Shown one piece after another: positions 8,943 to 16,719 of a stretch of DNA of 64,000 nucleotides. Position 1 is the stretch's first letter. Each line of letters starts with the position of its first letter. The translations under genes were made by a program, and so were the position numbers. This stretch comes from Micavibrio_A sp964423095 (GTDB lineage Bacteria > Pseudomonadota > Alphaproteobacteria > Micavibrionales > Micavibrionaceae), in NCBI GenBank assembly GCA_964423095.1, contig CAYRDI010000001.1, forward strand, positions 36,957 to 100,956, in the 5' to 3' direction. The notes beneath the pieces were generated by a model. That model did not search any database, was not told the origin of the DNA, and saw nothing but the letters and a program-made list of their open reading frames with translations.

Positions 8943-9488
8943 TTATGCGGGATCGTCGCTGTAACGGTCGCGGAAGGTATCCAGAGCCTCCAGCAACGAA
9001 TCCAGATGGGGAAGAACCGTGTTCTGAAAATTACGGAGCTGGTTCTGGTTCAGCTTCACGGCGATATTCTGATATATGATCCGTGCCGTATCTTTTAAAT
9101 CGCTCAAATCGCTCTTCTTGTTTAACAAGGAGTTGTTGGCATCGACGATCCGTTTTGAAAGCATCTGGACAATCGCACGGATGGTCGGGTCGGAATCTTT
9201 CAGTTTTTCTTCAAACTGCTGGCGGCTGATCACAATCAGGTTGCAGTCCATGGTCGCCTTGACACTGGCGGTGCGCGGGCCATCAAAGATAAAGGCCATC
9301 TCGCCCACGATCTGCCCCGCGGACAGACGGGACAGTTCCACCTCTTCGCCGTCCTTGGTCAGATAGACCATGACTTCGCCGGACTGTACCAGATAGGCCT
9401 GCTGGCCATACTCGCCCTCGGCGATGATAATGTCACCCTTGGGAATGAAGCGGCGTTCGAGAATAACGGTGTCGTGACGGTTTTTCAT
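8943..9488 (-). CDS. Cyclic nucleotide-binding domain protein
   Basis: A 181-residue protein made of one cNMP-binding (Crp-type) beta roll at about residues 8-120. Family features include the GEYGQQAYLVQSGEVMVYL strand pair, GQIVGEMAFIFDGPRTASV (phosphate-binding-cassette region) and a C helix. The C-terminal 60 residues are helical without a helix-turn-helix, so it is not a Crp-type regulator but a stand-alone sensor or scaffold. It lies 39 bases downstream of phaB in the same direction, so it may be co-expressed with the PHB genes; a functional link is inference. Confidence 0.85.
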   Translation of the reverse strand: MKNRHDTVILERRFIPKGDIIIAEGEYGQQAYLVQSGEVMVYLTKDGEEVELSRLSAGQIVGEMAFIFDGPRTASVKATMDCNLIVISRQQFEEKLKDSDPTIRAIVQMLSKRIVDANNSLLNKKSDLSDLKDTARIIYQNIAVKLNQNQLRNFQNTVLPHLDSLLEALDTFRDRYSDDPA

Positions 9489-9527
9489 GACACGAGTCTA
9501 ACCCGAAACCGGGAGACGTTCAAAGCC

Positions 9528-10262
9528 CTAGATCAGATATTGCCCGCCATTGACCGTCATGGTCGCGCCATTGATAAAACCGGCCTTGTCGGATGCAAGG
9601 AAAACGACCATATCGGCAATTTCCTCCGGTTTGCCCATCCGCGCCGCCGGGATCTGGCGGATGATGGAATCCAGCACTTCCTGTTTCATGGCAGACGTCA
9701 TGTCGGTGGCGATATACCCCGGACAAATCGCATTGACCGTGATTCCCTTCGCCGCACTTTCCATGGCCAATGCCTTGGTGAACCCCAGAATGCCGGCCTT
9801 GGCCGCGGAATAGTTCGTCTGGCCGAACTGCCCCTTTTGGCCGTTGATCGAGCTGATATTGACGATGCGTCCGAAACCGCGTTCGCGCATCCCCGTGATC
9901 ACACCACGGCACATGTTGAAGCAGGAGGTCAGGTTGGTTTCGATGACCGCATGCCATTGATCGGGAGTCATTTTGTGCAGCACGCCGTCCTTGGTGATCC
10001 CTGCGTTGTTGACCAGAACGGAAACCGGCCCCAGCTCCTGTTCGATCAGGGCGCACCCCTTCTGGCACGCTTCAAAATCCGCGACATCAATTTTATAGGT
10101 CCGCGCATTCGTTTCCTGCGCGCAGGCCTTGGCCGCCTCTTCGTTGCCGTGATAGATCGCGGCAACCGCGTACCCTTCATCGACCAGCGCGCGCGTAATA
10201 TCCAGCCCGATCCCGCGCGTTCCACCCGTTACGATTGCTACACCCTTTTTTGCCATCGTCAT
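9528..10262 (-). CDS. phaB: Acetoacetyl-CoA reductase
   Basis: A 244-residue short-chain dehydrogenase that reduces acetoacetyl-CoA to (R)-3-hydroxybutyryl-CoA with NADPH, the second step of PHB synthesis. Features: TGGTRGIG (12-19) cofactor loop, NNAG (85-88), and the catalytic set Ser138, Tyr151, Lys155 (in NYSAAKAG). The overall sequence follows PhaB, including INGQKGQFGQTNY and the C-terminal TVNGGQYLI. The start at 10262 has AGGAAATC before it; a second Met two codons on is possible. It lies six bases after phaA, as in many PHB operons. FabG is the close alternative, but the thiolase and PhaC next door decide for PhaB. Confidence 0.93.
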   Translation of the reverse strand: MTMAKKGVAIVTGGTRGIGLDITRALVDEGYAVAAIYHGNEEAAKACAQETNARTYKIDVADFEACQKGCALIEQELGPVSVLVNNAGITKDGVLHKMTPDQWHAVIETNLTSCFNMCRGVITGMRERGFGRIVNISSINGQKGQFGQTNYSAAKAGILGFTKALAMESAAKGITVNAICPGYIATDMTSAMKQEVLDSIIRQIPAARMGKPEEIADMVVFLASDKAGFINGATMTVNGGQYLI

Positions 10263-10268
10263 GATTTC

Positions 10269-11474
10269 CTAAACCGCGTCTTTCCATTCCGCCGAAGCAT
10301 CGCGCTCCACGCACATCGCAATCCCCATACCGCCGCCGATGCACAGTGTCGCCAGCCCTTTTTGACCTTTCGTGCGGGCCAGTTCATGCAGCAACGTCAC
10401 CAGAACGCGAGCCCCGGACGCGCCGATCGGATGGCCCAGCGCAATGGCCCCGCCATTCACGTTGACCTTCGCGGGGTCGAGATTCAATTCCTTTAAAACG
10501 CAGCATGCCTGCGCAGCAAACGCCTCATTGGATTCGACCAGATCGAGATCCGATACCTTCCACCCGGCCTTTTCCAGGGCCTTGCGGCTGGCCGGGATCG
10601 GCCCCGTCCCCATCACGGCGGGATCGACACCCGCGGTGGCCCAGCTTTTGATCCGCGCAAAAGGTTTCAGGCCGCGTTTTCTGGCCTCCGATTCACGCAT
10701 CAATAGAACCGCCGCCGCCCCGTCATTCAAACCGGATGCATTTCCGGCGGTGACGCTGCCATCCCCCTTGAACGCCGCACGGAGTTTGCCCAGGCTGTCG
10801 GCGGTCACGCCATCGCGGGGGAATTCATCCCGGTCGATCGCGACTTCTTCTTTTTTGACCTTCACCATAACCGGAACGATTTCGGCCTTGAATTTTCCTG
10901 CCTTGATCGCGGCTTCGGCTTTTTGTTGCGATGACGCCGCAAATTCATCCTGCTGCACCCGGCTGATGCCGTATTGCGCGGCAATGTTTTCCGCCGTGAT
11001 ACCCATATGGTACCCGTTGAACGCATCCCAAAGACCATCCGTGATCATGGTGTCGATTTGTTCGGCATTCCCCATCTTAACACCCGCGCGCAACGCCATG
11101 GCATGGGGCGAAAGCGTCATGTTTTCCTGTCCGCCCGCAACAACGATGTCGGCATCGCCGCACAAAATTGCCTGCGCGCCGAGCGCAACGGCCCGAAGAC
11201 CCGATCCGCAAACCTGGTTGATGGTCAGAGCTGTGCGTTCTTTTGGAACACCTGCCGCCATGGCGGCGCGGCGTGCGGGATTTTGACCCTGCGTGGCGGT
11301 CAGAACCTGCCCCAGAATCACGTCAGTGACCTCATCCGCACCGGTGTTCGCATCGGCCAGCACCGCCTTGATCACCGCCGCACCCAGATCATGGGCGGGA
11401 ACATTGGAAAAAGCCCCGAGGAACGTGCCAATCGCGGTTCGTTTGGCAGCAACAATAACGATGGAATCTGACAT
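10269..11474 (-). CDS. phaA: Acetyl-CoA acetyltransferase (biosynthetic thiolase)
   Basis: A 401-residue thiolase that condenses two acetyl-CoA to acetoacetyl-CoA. The nucleophile Cys89 lies in NQVCGSGLRA, His348 in GHPIGASGA and the second active-site Cys378 in TLCIGGGMG, so the active site is complete. I chose ATG 11474 (MSDSIVIVAAKRT), the normal family start. A GTG at 11487-11489 would add five residues. Followed closely by phaB, it supplies the PHB pathway. It could also serve ketone metabolism, but the context favours PHB. Confidence 0.94.
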   Translation of the reverse strand: MSDSIVIVAAKRTAIGTFLGAFSNVPAHDLGAAVIKAVLADANTGADEVTDVILGQVLTATQGQNPARRAAMAAGVPKERTALTINQVCGSGLRAVALGAQAILCGDADIVVAGGQENMTLSPHAMALRAGVKMGNAEQIDTMITDGLWDAFNGYHMGITAENIAAQYGISRVQQDEFAASSQQKAEAAIKAGKFKAEIVPVMVKVKKEEVAIDRDEFPRDGVTADSLGKLRAAFKGDGSVTAGNASGLNDGAAAVLLMRESEARKRGLKPFARIKSWATAGVDPAVMGTGPIPASRKALEKAGWKVSDLDLVESNEAFAAQACCVLKELNLDPAKVNVNGGAIALGHPIGASGARVLVTLLHELARTKGQKGLATLCIGGGMGIAMCVERDASAEWKDAV

Positions 11475-11572
11475 GGAGGGTTCCCACACTATGTATGAAC
11501 GAAAAAGACGAAGGGAACCTAACGCCCTACCCCATAGATTTCAAGGGAATGTGGCCGGATGTATGGAGAAAA

Positions 11573-12655
11573 TCATTGCTGCGCCGCACACCAGCCCGCC
11601 ATCGGCATCCAGACGTCTTCAACCGCGCGGCGACCGGCGATCAGCCCGACATGGCCCGTTTTGCACACAAGCTGTTCCCCCTTCACCCGCTGCTGCGAAA
11701 AAGCCAGTGCGGAATCCGGCGGAACGATCCAGTCTTCGCTGGCCGCCACGACGAAGGTGGGGCAACGGATATTCTTCGCATCAATCTTCTGCCCCGCAAT
11801 TTCCCATTCCCCCTTGAAGGGAAGGTTTTGTTCGTACCAATCTTCCATGCACACACTGGCAATGGCGGCCGGAAGATCCAGCCCGTCATTCAACCAATCC
11901 TCCACCGCAACAAACATCGCCTCCTTCGAATCGTCCGCCATCTGGGCAAAAGATGAAAATTTCCGGATACTGCCCTCGGGATCGAGTGTTGCAAAAACCG
12001 CCTGCATCCAGCTTTCGGGCAGACGCGCATATTGCGCCATATAGGGTAGCGCCATCGGTTTCATCAGGGTCATGCGGGCCTTCAACGCGGCGCGTTCGTC
12101 ATGAAAATTCCACGGTGCAGCCAGCATGACAATCCCACGCACCAATTGAGGGCGCAGCGTGGCCACCGCCGCCGCAAACAACCCGCCCATGCAATACCCC
12201 AAAAGGATCACAGGGCCGCCCAGGGATTCCAGCGCGGGAACCAGCCGCCCCAGAAGCGCAGCATCCATGTCTTTTTGTCCATCGTCTTCCACCGGTATAC
12301 CCCAGTCATATAAATAGGCATCGAACCCCTGTCCCGCGAGCCAGCGCAGCAACGAGCGATCCGGCAGCAAATCCAGAATGTCCGAACGGTTGACCATCGA
12401 AGGGATCAAAACCACCGGAACCCTGTGCGCCCCCTTGCCCGTCCCGGCACGAAACAACCGCGCCGCACCCGCCTGCCAGACGACAGGCAATTCAGGCATG
12501 TCCCGTTTAAACCCGTGCTGCTGGTATTTTTGGATGCCTTTGAAAAAATCCTGCAAGGTCTGCGCATCAAACTGCGCCCCCCCAGCCAGTCCGGCGGAGG
12601 CGATTGAGGCCATTCCAAGCTGGAATGGCAAGGGTTTAGGGCCGCTGCGCATCAT
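11573..12655 (-). CDS. phaC: Short poly(3-hydroxyalkanoate) synthase, class III/IV-like PhaC
   Basis: A 360-residue alpha/beta-hydrolase with a cysteine nucleophile in the lipase-like box LGYCMGG (Cys155), acid Asp308 (in SEDWIVPPDSA) and His335 (in KTGHVGLIAG), the catalytic triad of PHA synthases. YLYDWG (115-119) is also typical. It would polymerise 3-hydroxybutyryl-CoA. Its length matches class III and IV PhaC (about 355-365) rather than class I (about 560-600), yet no PhaE or PhaR-type synthase subunit gene is adjacent. The start has AAGGAAAATCT before it. It is divergent from the phaR repressor gene, with a 147-base spacer. A PHA-related hydrolase is the alternative, but Cys instead of Ser favours synthase. 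Confidence 0.8.
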   Translation of the reverse strand: MMRSGPKPLPFQLGMASIASAGLAGGAQFDAQTLQDFFKGIQKYQQHGFKRDMPELPVVWQAGAARLFRAGTGKGAHRVPVVLIPSMVNRSDILDLLPDRSLLRWLAGQGFDAYLYDWGIPVEDDGQKDMDAALLGRLVPALESLGGPVILLGYCMGGLFAAAVATLRPQLVRGIVMLAAPWNFHDERAALKARMTLMKPMALPYMAQYARLPESWMQAVFATLDPEGSIRKFSSFAQMADDSKEAMFVAVEDWLNDGLDLPAAIASVCMEDWYEQNLPFKGEWEIAGQKIDAKNIRCPTFVVAASEDWIVPPDSALAFSQQRVKGEQLVCKTGHVGLIAGRRAVEDVWMPMAGWCAAQQ

Positions 12656-12659
12656 AGAT

Positions 12660-12802
12660 TTTCCTTATAACACGCCCCCTTTATATAAGGGCAGCAAAAT
12701 ACAAAGGTATCCGCAACATACTAATTTTTTTGCCTTGCAAAAAATTATCATGCATAATAATAGTTAATTTCTCTCGCAGCATAAAAAACGGAGGACGCCA
12801 TC
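12660..12802. promoter_or_regulatory. Divergent phaC/phaR control region with a candidate phaR promoter
   Basis: This AT-rich spacer separates two divergent genes. For phaR, TTGCCT (12730-12735), 17 bases and CATAAT (12753-12758) make a good sigma-70 pair, with CGGAGGA before the ATG as a strong ribosome site. Near phaC there is an imperfect palindrome centred on CCTTTATATAAGG at about 12679-12691. PhaR homologues regulate this kind of region in other species; I see no operator match that I would defend. Confidence 0.45.
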
Positions 12803-13303
12803 ATGGCCAATGCCAAAAAGAGGTCTGACGAACCGACCGTCATCAAAAAATACGCGAACCGCCGTTTGTATGACACGGGGCGCAGCAGCTATGTGACACT
12901 GGAAGATTTGTGCGAAATGGTCAAGGAAGGCCACGACTTTGTTGTTTATGACGCAAAATCCGGCGAAGACCTGACCCGCTCCGTCCTGACACAAATTATC
13001 GTCGATCAGGAACAGAACGAGGGCCAGAGCCTTCTGCCCATCAATTTCCTCCGCCAGCTGATCGGCTTTTACGGCGATAATCTGAGCCCGCTGGTCCCCA
13101 ATTATCTGGAACACACGATTCAAACATTCGCGCAAAACCAGGAACAGCTCCGCCAGCAGATCAACAAATCGATCGAAGGCATGTTCCCCGTGCCCAATCT
13201 GGAAGAAATCAACAAGCAGAACATGGCCATGTTTGAAAACGCCATGCGCATGTTCCGCCCTTTTGGCATGCAACAGGGCGACAAGGACAAGGACGGCAAA
13301 TAA
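12803..13303 (+). CDS. phaR: Polyhydroxyalkanoate synthesis repressor PhaR
   Basis: A 166-residue regulator with the near-invariant N-terminal PHB accumulation domain IKKYANRRLYDT (14-25), then YVTLEDL, followed by the PHB_acc repeat region INFLRQLIGFYGDNLSPLVPNYLE. The C-terminal part is Gln/Asn/Met-rich and helical. PhaR binds both DNA and PHB granules: it represses phasin and PHB genes until granules titrate it away. Length is slightly short for the family but all parts are present. It is divergent from phaC and has its own promoter, ribosome site and terminator, so it is a single-gene unit. A strong GGAGGA precedes the ATG. Confidence 0.95.
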   Translation: MANAKKRSDEPTVIKKYANRRLYDTGRSSYVTLEDLCEMVKEGHDFVVYDAKSGEDLTRSVLTQIIVDQEQNEGQSLLPINFLRQLIGFYGDNLSPLVPNYLEHTIQTFAQNQEQLRQQINKSIEGMFPVPNLEEINKQNMAMFENAMRMFRPFGMQQGDKDKDGK

Positions 13304-13331
13304 CCCCTCCTTCGGTTATACGCCGCAAAAG

Positions 13332-13359
13332 AAAACCCCGCCAAACGGCGGGGTTTTTT
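13332..13359. terminator. Rho-independent terminator after phaR
   Basis: The stem CCCCGCC (13336-13342) pairs with GGCGGGG (13347-13353) around a four-base loop, followed by TTTTTT. The A-run on the left side may let it also serve the convergent coiled-coil gene. Confidence 0.9.
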
Positions 13360-13385
13360 ATTGATGGTGTGTTCTATTCAGCCTG

Positions 13386-16300
13386 TTACAGGCCGCGCAC
13401 AAAGTTCGCGATCCGGTCACGGCTGTCCATGGCGACATCCATATCGGCGGCCGGTGTCTGGTTCGCAATCGCGATGAACCGTCCCTGATCTTCAAAGAAC
13501 AGGATAGACGAAGACAGGCTGCTGCCGCCGACGCAGGCGACTTCATAAAGGGAGATTTGTTTCCCCGCACCGCCATTGGATGGCGAAGGCATGGAGGCGA
13601 AATCACCCTGACATTGCCCTTTTTGATAGGCGATATATTGATCCACCAGCGATTGGAACGATGTGCCCGACATGGCCCGTACCGAAGCAAGGCCGCGCAC
13701 ATTGTTGGAATCCGTCCATCCATAATTGTCAGCATCGACGAAACCGCCGGACGCGCGTTGAAGATTGCCCGCCGAAACCCCAGCTTTTTGCAGCAAGCTC
13801 TGAATACTGGACTGGCTATAACCGCTGCTGCCCTGAGCCGTTACAGAAGGCGCGGCCAAAGCCACCGATTCAATGGCCGGTTTGGTCGCAGCGGCGGCAT
13901 AGCTGCCGGCGGCGGGAGCCATGTTGTTATAAGCAACGGGAGCCGTAGCCGCCGAAGTCTGCTGTGATGCGCGGGCCTGTAAATCCGAAATCTGGCGTTG
14001 CAGGGATTGCACCTGACGGGTCAGTTCGGAAACTTCCGCCGTGCTGCTGGAACGGTTGCCGTCCGCCACGGTCAGGCGGCTCTTTAACTGCGTGTTTTCC
14101 TGCTGCAGGGCCGCGAGCTGGTTTTGATAGGTCACATTCTGGCGATCCTTCATTTCCATCTGGCGTTTCAAATCATCCGCCTGCAACTGTGCGGACGCCA
14201 CCTGATCGGCTCTTGCCGCACCGCTGCTTTGGACATCGCTGAGCTGAAGTTGCAACTTATCGGATTGCTGACGCAACACAACATTCTGGTCACGCAGAAT
14301 GTCATTATCCTTTTTGAGTTGCGCCATCGTGGATTGAAGATCGGCCAACTGCTTGGTTACCGCGGGGTCCACCTTTGGTGCAGATGACGCCGTTTGTGCC
14401 ACAGACTGCGCTTCGGCAATCGCTTTATCCTTGTTGGCCAGAGCGAGTTTCATCGCTTCGATATTCTGGGTCATGGCCTGATTTTGCGTTTGCAGCGAGG
14501 TGATCTGTTGCTGCGACACAGAATCCGCTTTGGGTGCCTGCGTTTGCAAAGAGGCAATCTGCTGGTCCTTTTGCGCAAGGGCTGCCTTCATGGAATCGAT
14601 CTGCGATTGCATCTGCGTTTTTTCGGCCGGTGCCATCTGCGCAGTCGTCGCTTGTTTTTGCAGATCGGCGATGGTGGCATCCTTTGCCGCCAGCGTTTTT
14701 TGCATATCCGCAAGTTGCGCGGCACCTTTTGCCTGCGCCGCGTTGGCCGCATTGGCGACATCCAGTTGTTTTTGCAAGCTGGTCAGCGTCACATCCTTGT
14801 CCGCCGATTGTTTTTGTGCGGCAACCAACTGCTGGTTCAGCGCGGCTTTTTCCGCCTGAACGGATTTTGTTTTATCGGCCAGTTGCTGATCGACAGCCGC
14901 CTGAATTTGCTTCTGGTTGCTGGCGGCCTTTTTCTGCGCGGCATCCAGTTCGGCCTGAAGCTGGTTCAGACGTTCAATCTGTTTGCGCTCTGTCACGGCC
15001 GGATCGAACAACATCGCTTCTATGTTCGATTTTTCACGGTTGCAACTGGTCTTTTCCTGTTCCAGTTCCAGACCCAGACGGCGGATTTCGCGTTCCGCCT
15101 CGTTATAGCGTTTTGTTGCCTGTTCCAAATCCCAGTCACCGGAAACGGCATTGATCTGGCCGTCTTCTTGTTTAAGCCGCAGGCTTTCCAATTGCTTGGC
15201 CATAACCGCACTGTCTTTTTGCGCGGCGTCCAGACGGGNNNNNNNNNNCAGACGGGTTTGCAAATCGACGATTTGCTGCATGGATTTCGTTTCTGTATTG
15301 ATCGCCGTTTCGGCAATCCGCGTTTGCGATTGCCGCAAGGTTTCCTGCAATTGCTGGTTTTTGATTTCCTGTTCTTTCAGGCGGGCCTGCGCCATGGCCA
15401 GTTCGTCCGCATCTGGGCGTTGCTGCACTTCTTTGCGCAAATTGGCAATTTGTTGTTCCAGGGCCTTGTTCTGTTCGGCGATCGCGGCGGCTTTCTTTTG
15501 CGCTTCCGCATCAACAGGCGCAGGGGCCGGCATCACCGGGGCCTTTGCCTCTTTCACGGGCTCGGGTGCTTTCACAGGCTCTATTTTTGCCTTCGCTGTT
15601 TCAAGCGGTTTTTTCGTCTCTTTTTCCGGGGCGGGTGTTTGCGCAGCGACAGGTGCAGGCATATCCTCCTTCACCTTTACTGCGGCGGCCTTTTCTTCCG
15701 CAACGGGAGGCGGCAATGGGGCCTGCGTTTTCCCGGCATCGGCCATCAGCGATGTATCAGGTGCGGCGACGCCTTCGCCAGACGCCGGAATAATGGCGTT
15801 CTGATCATCACCGTCCTGCGATGATTTACCAAAATTTTTGCGCGCAACTTGCGTTTTATCCTGTTCTTTACCTTTCAGATCGAACCCGTCAGTCAGGCTT
15901 GCAAAAAACCCTTTGCTTTCAGCCGACGTCTTTTGCGGTTCTTCCGCGGCCTTCGCCATGGTCGCCGCCGCAGCATCCGCCGTCTTTTCCGCAGCAAACG
16001 CTGCGGAGGCCTGTCCCGGTTGTGCCGCCAGCACATCGTTCGTGGCGACTTGTTCCTTTGCAGGCTCCCCGGTCTTCGCGGCCTTCAGCCCATCCATACA
16101 TTCCTTCAAATCCGCCTGACCGCGCGCGATCTCCGGCATAGCAAAGGCATAGGATTGTTCGCCAAGCGTAACCTTCATTTGCTGCGATTTATCGAGCGCG
16201 TTGAAAAACCCTTCGTCCCAGCCCAGGCGCACAACCACCGCCCGTTCGGACGTTGGCATCATGTCATAGGCGCGCAACTGCCCCGGCCCGGGTTGCAGGT

Positions 16301-16586
16301 TGATCTTCAAAGCGCGGTCTTTTTGAAAGGTCGGTTTCTGAAAATCGAGCGCAAGCGAATATTCTTCGGTTTCGTTGCGGGCGAGGCTCAATACCACCCC
16401 GTTCCCATATTTGCGGGACAGGGTACAGTATGACCCGCCCTGCTTTTCCTTTTCGATCTTGGAAATGGCCCAGTTGCCGGTGGGCTCCAGAACCGCCTGT
16501 CCGGCTGCCTGCGCATGGGTCATGGCGGCAACGGTGATAAAAAGTCCGGTAAAAAGCGTGGAGCCAAGGTATTTGTTCAAACGCAT
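13386..16586 (-). CDS. Exported long coiled-coil protein with an N-terminal domain shared with the next gene
   Basis: About 1066 residues as assembled, including four unknown codons in a 10-N gap. A signal peptide (1-27, cut near AQA) precedes a beta-rich domain (about 35-165) with Cys54 and Cys163. A Pro/Ala/Lys linker (about 170-380) follows, then a very long coiled coil rich in Gln (about 385-890, many QIASLQTQ-like heptads), and a C-terminal domain in the last 150 residues with two more cysteines. I chose ATG 16586 because AGGATC precedes it and a signal peptide follows at once; an upstream in-frame ATG lacks both. The N-domain matches that of the upstream gene (16720-18330). Function unknown; it is probably a periplasmic or envelope structural protein. 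I do not recognise a named family. Confidence 0.75.
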   Translation of the reverse strand: MRLNKYLGSTLFTGLFITVAAMTHAQAAGQAVLEPTGNWAISKIEKEKQGGSYCTLSRKYGNGVVLSLARNETEEYSLALDFQKPTFQKDRALKINLQPGPGQLRAYDMMPTSERAVVVRLGWDEGFFNALDKSQQMKVTLGEQSYAFAMPEIARGQADLKECMDGLKAAKTGEPAKEQVATNDVLAAQPGQASAAFAAEKTADAAAATMAKAAEEPQKTSAESKGFFASLTDGFDLKGKEQDKTQVARKNFGKSSQDGDDQNAIIPASGEGVAAPDTSLMADAGKTQAPLPPPVAEEKAAAVKVKEDMPAPVAAQTPAPEKETKKPLETAKAKIEPVKAPEPVKEAKAPVMPAPAPVDAEAQKKAAAIAEQNKALEQQIANLRKEVQQRPDADELAMAQARLKEQEIKNQQLQETLRQSQTRIAETAINTETKSMQQIVDLQTRLXXXXRLDAAQKDSAVMAKQLESLRLKQEDGQINAVSGDWDLEQATKRYNEAEREIRRLGLELEQEKTSCNREKSNIEAMLFDPAVTERKQIERLNQLQAELDAAQKKAASNQKQIQAAVDQQLADKTKSVQAEKAALNQQLVAAQKQSADKDVTLTSLQKQLDVANAANAAQAKGAAQLADMQKTLAAKDATIADLQKQATTAQMAPAEKTQMQSQIDSMKAALAQKDQQIASLQTQAPKADSVSQQQITSLQTQNQAMTQNIEAMKLALANKDKAIAEAQSVAQTASSAPKVDPAVTKQLADLQSTMAQLKKDNDILRDQNVVLRQQSDKLQLQLSDVQSSGAARADQVASAQLQADDLKRQMEMKDRQNVTYQNQLAALQQENTQLKSRLTVADGNRSSSTAEVSELTRQVQSLQRQISDLQARASQQTSAATAPVAYNNMAPAAGSYAAAATKPAIESVALAAPSVTAQGSSGYSQSSIQSLLQKAGVSAGNLQRASGGFVDADNYGWTDSNNVRGLASVRAMSGTSFQSLVDQYIAYQKGQCQGDFASMPSPSNGGAGKQISLYEVACVGGSSLSSSILFFEDQGRFIAIANQTPAADMDVAMDSRDRIANFVRGL
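15239..15248. other. Assembly gap of 10 N inside the coiled-coil gene
   Basis: The ten N are flanked on both sides by the same eight bases, CAGACGGG. This suggests two contig ends that overlap and were not merged. Removing the N run and one copy deletes 18 bases, keeps the frame and restores a continuous heptad (LQTRLDAAQ). Confidence 0.85.
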
Positions 16587-16663
16587 TCTGATCCTGCTGG
16601 GTCTTTGGGTCTCATAATTCCATAGCACTGGAAAATTACCCAAAAACATACAAGGTTCGCCCC

Positions 16664-16680
16664 TTCCCGCAAAGCGGGAA
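16664..16680. repeat. Perfect hairpin between the two paired exported-protein genes
   Basis: TTCCCGC (16664-16670) and GCGGGAA (16674-16680) are exact inverted copies around AAA. There is no T-run in the direction of transcription, so it is not a standard terminator. It may trim or stabilise the message between the two genes. Confidence 0.5.
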
Positions 16681-16719
16681 ATGTCGGAAAAAGGGTTAAA
16701 AACCTAAGTTATGCGCAGT

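Noticed and set aside
11490..11572. Small gene between phaC and phaA
   Set aside because: Only 80-odd bases, with no ribosome site and no recognisable product. It is the normal gap between phaC and phaA.
14394..15824. Long open frame opposite the coiled-coil gene
   Set aside because: It mirrors the Gln/Leu-rich coiled coil and the N gap, has no ribosome site and reads as low-complexity Leu/Arg/Phe sequence.
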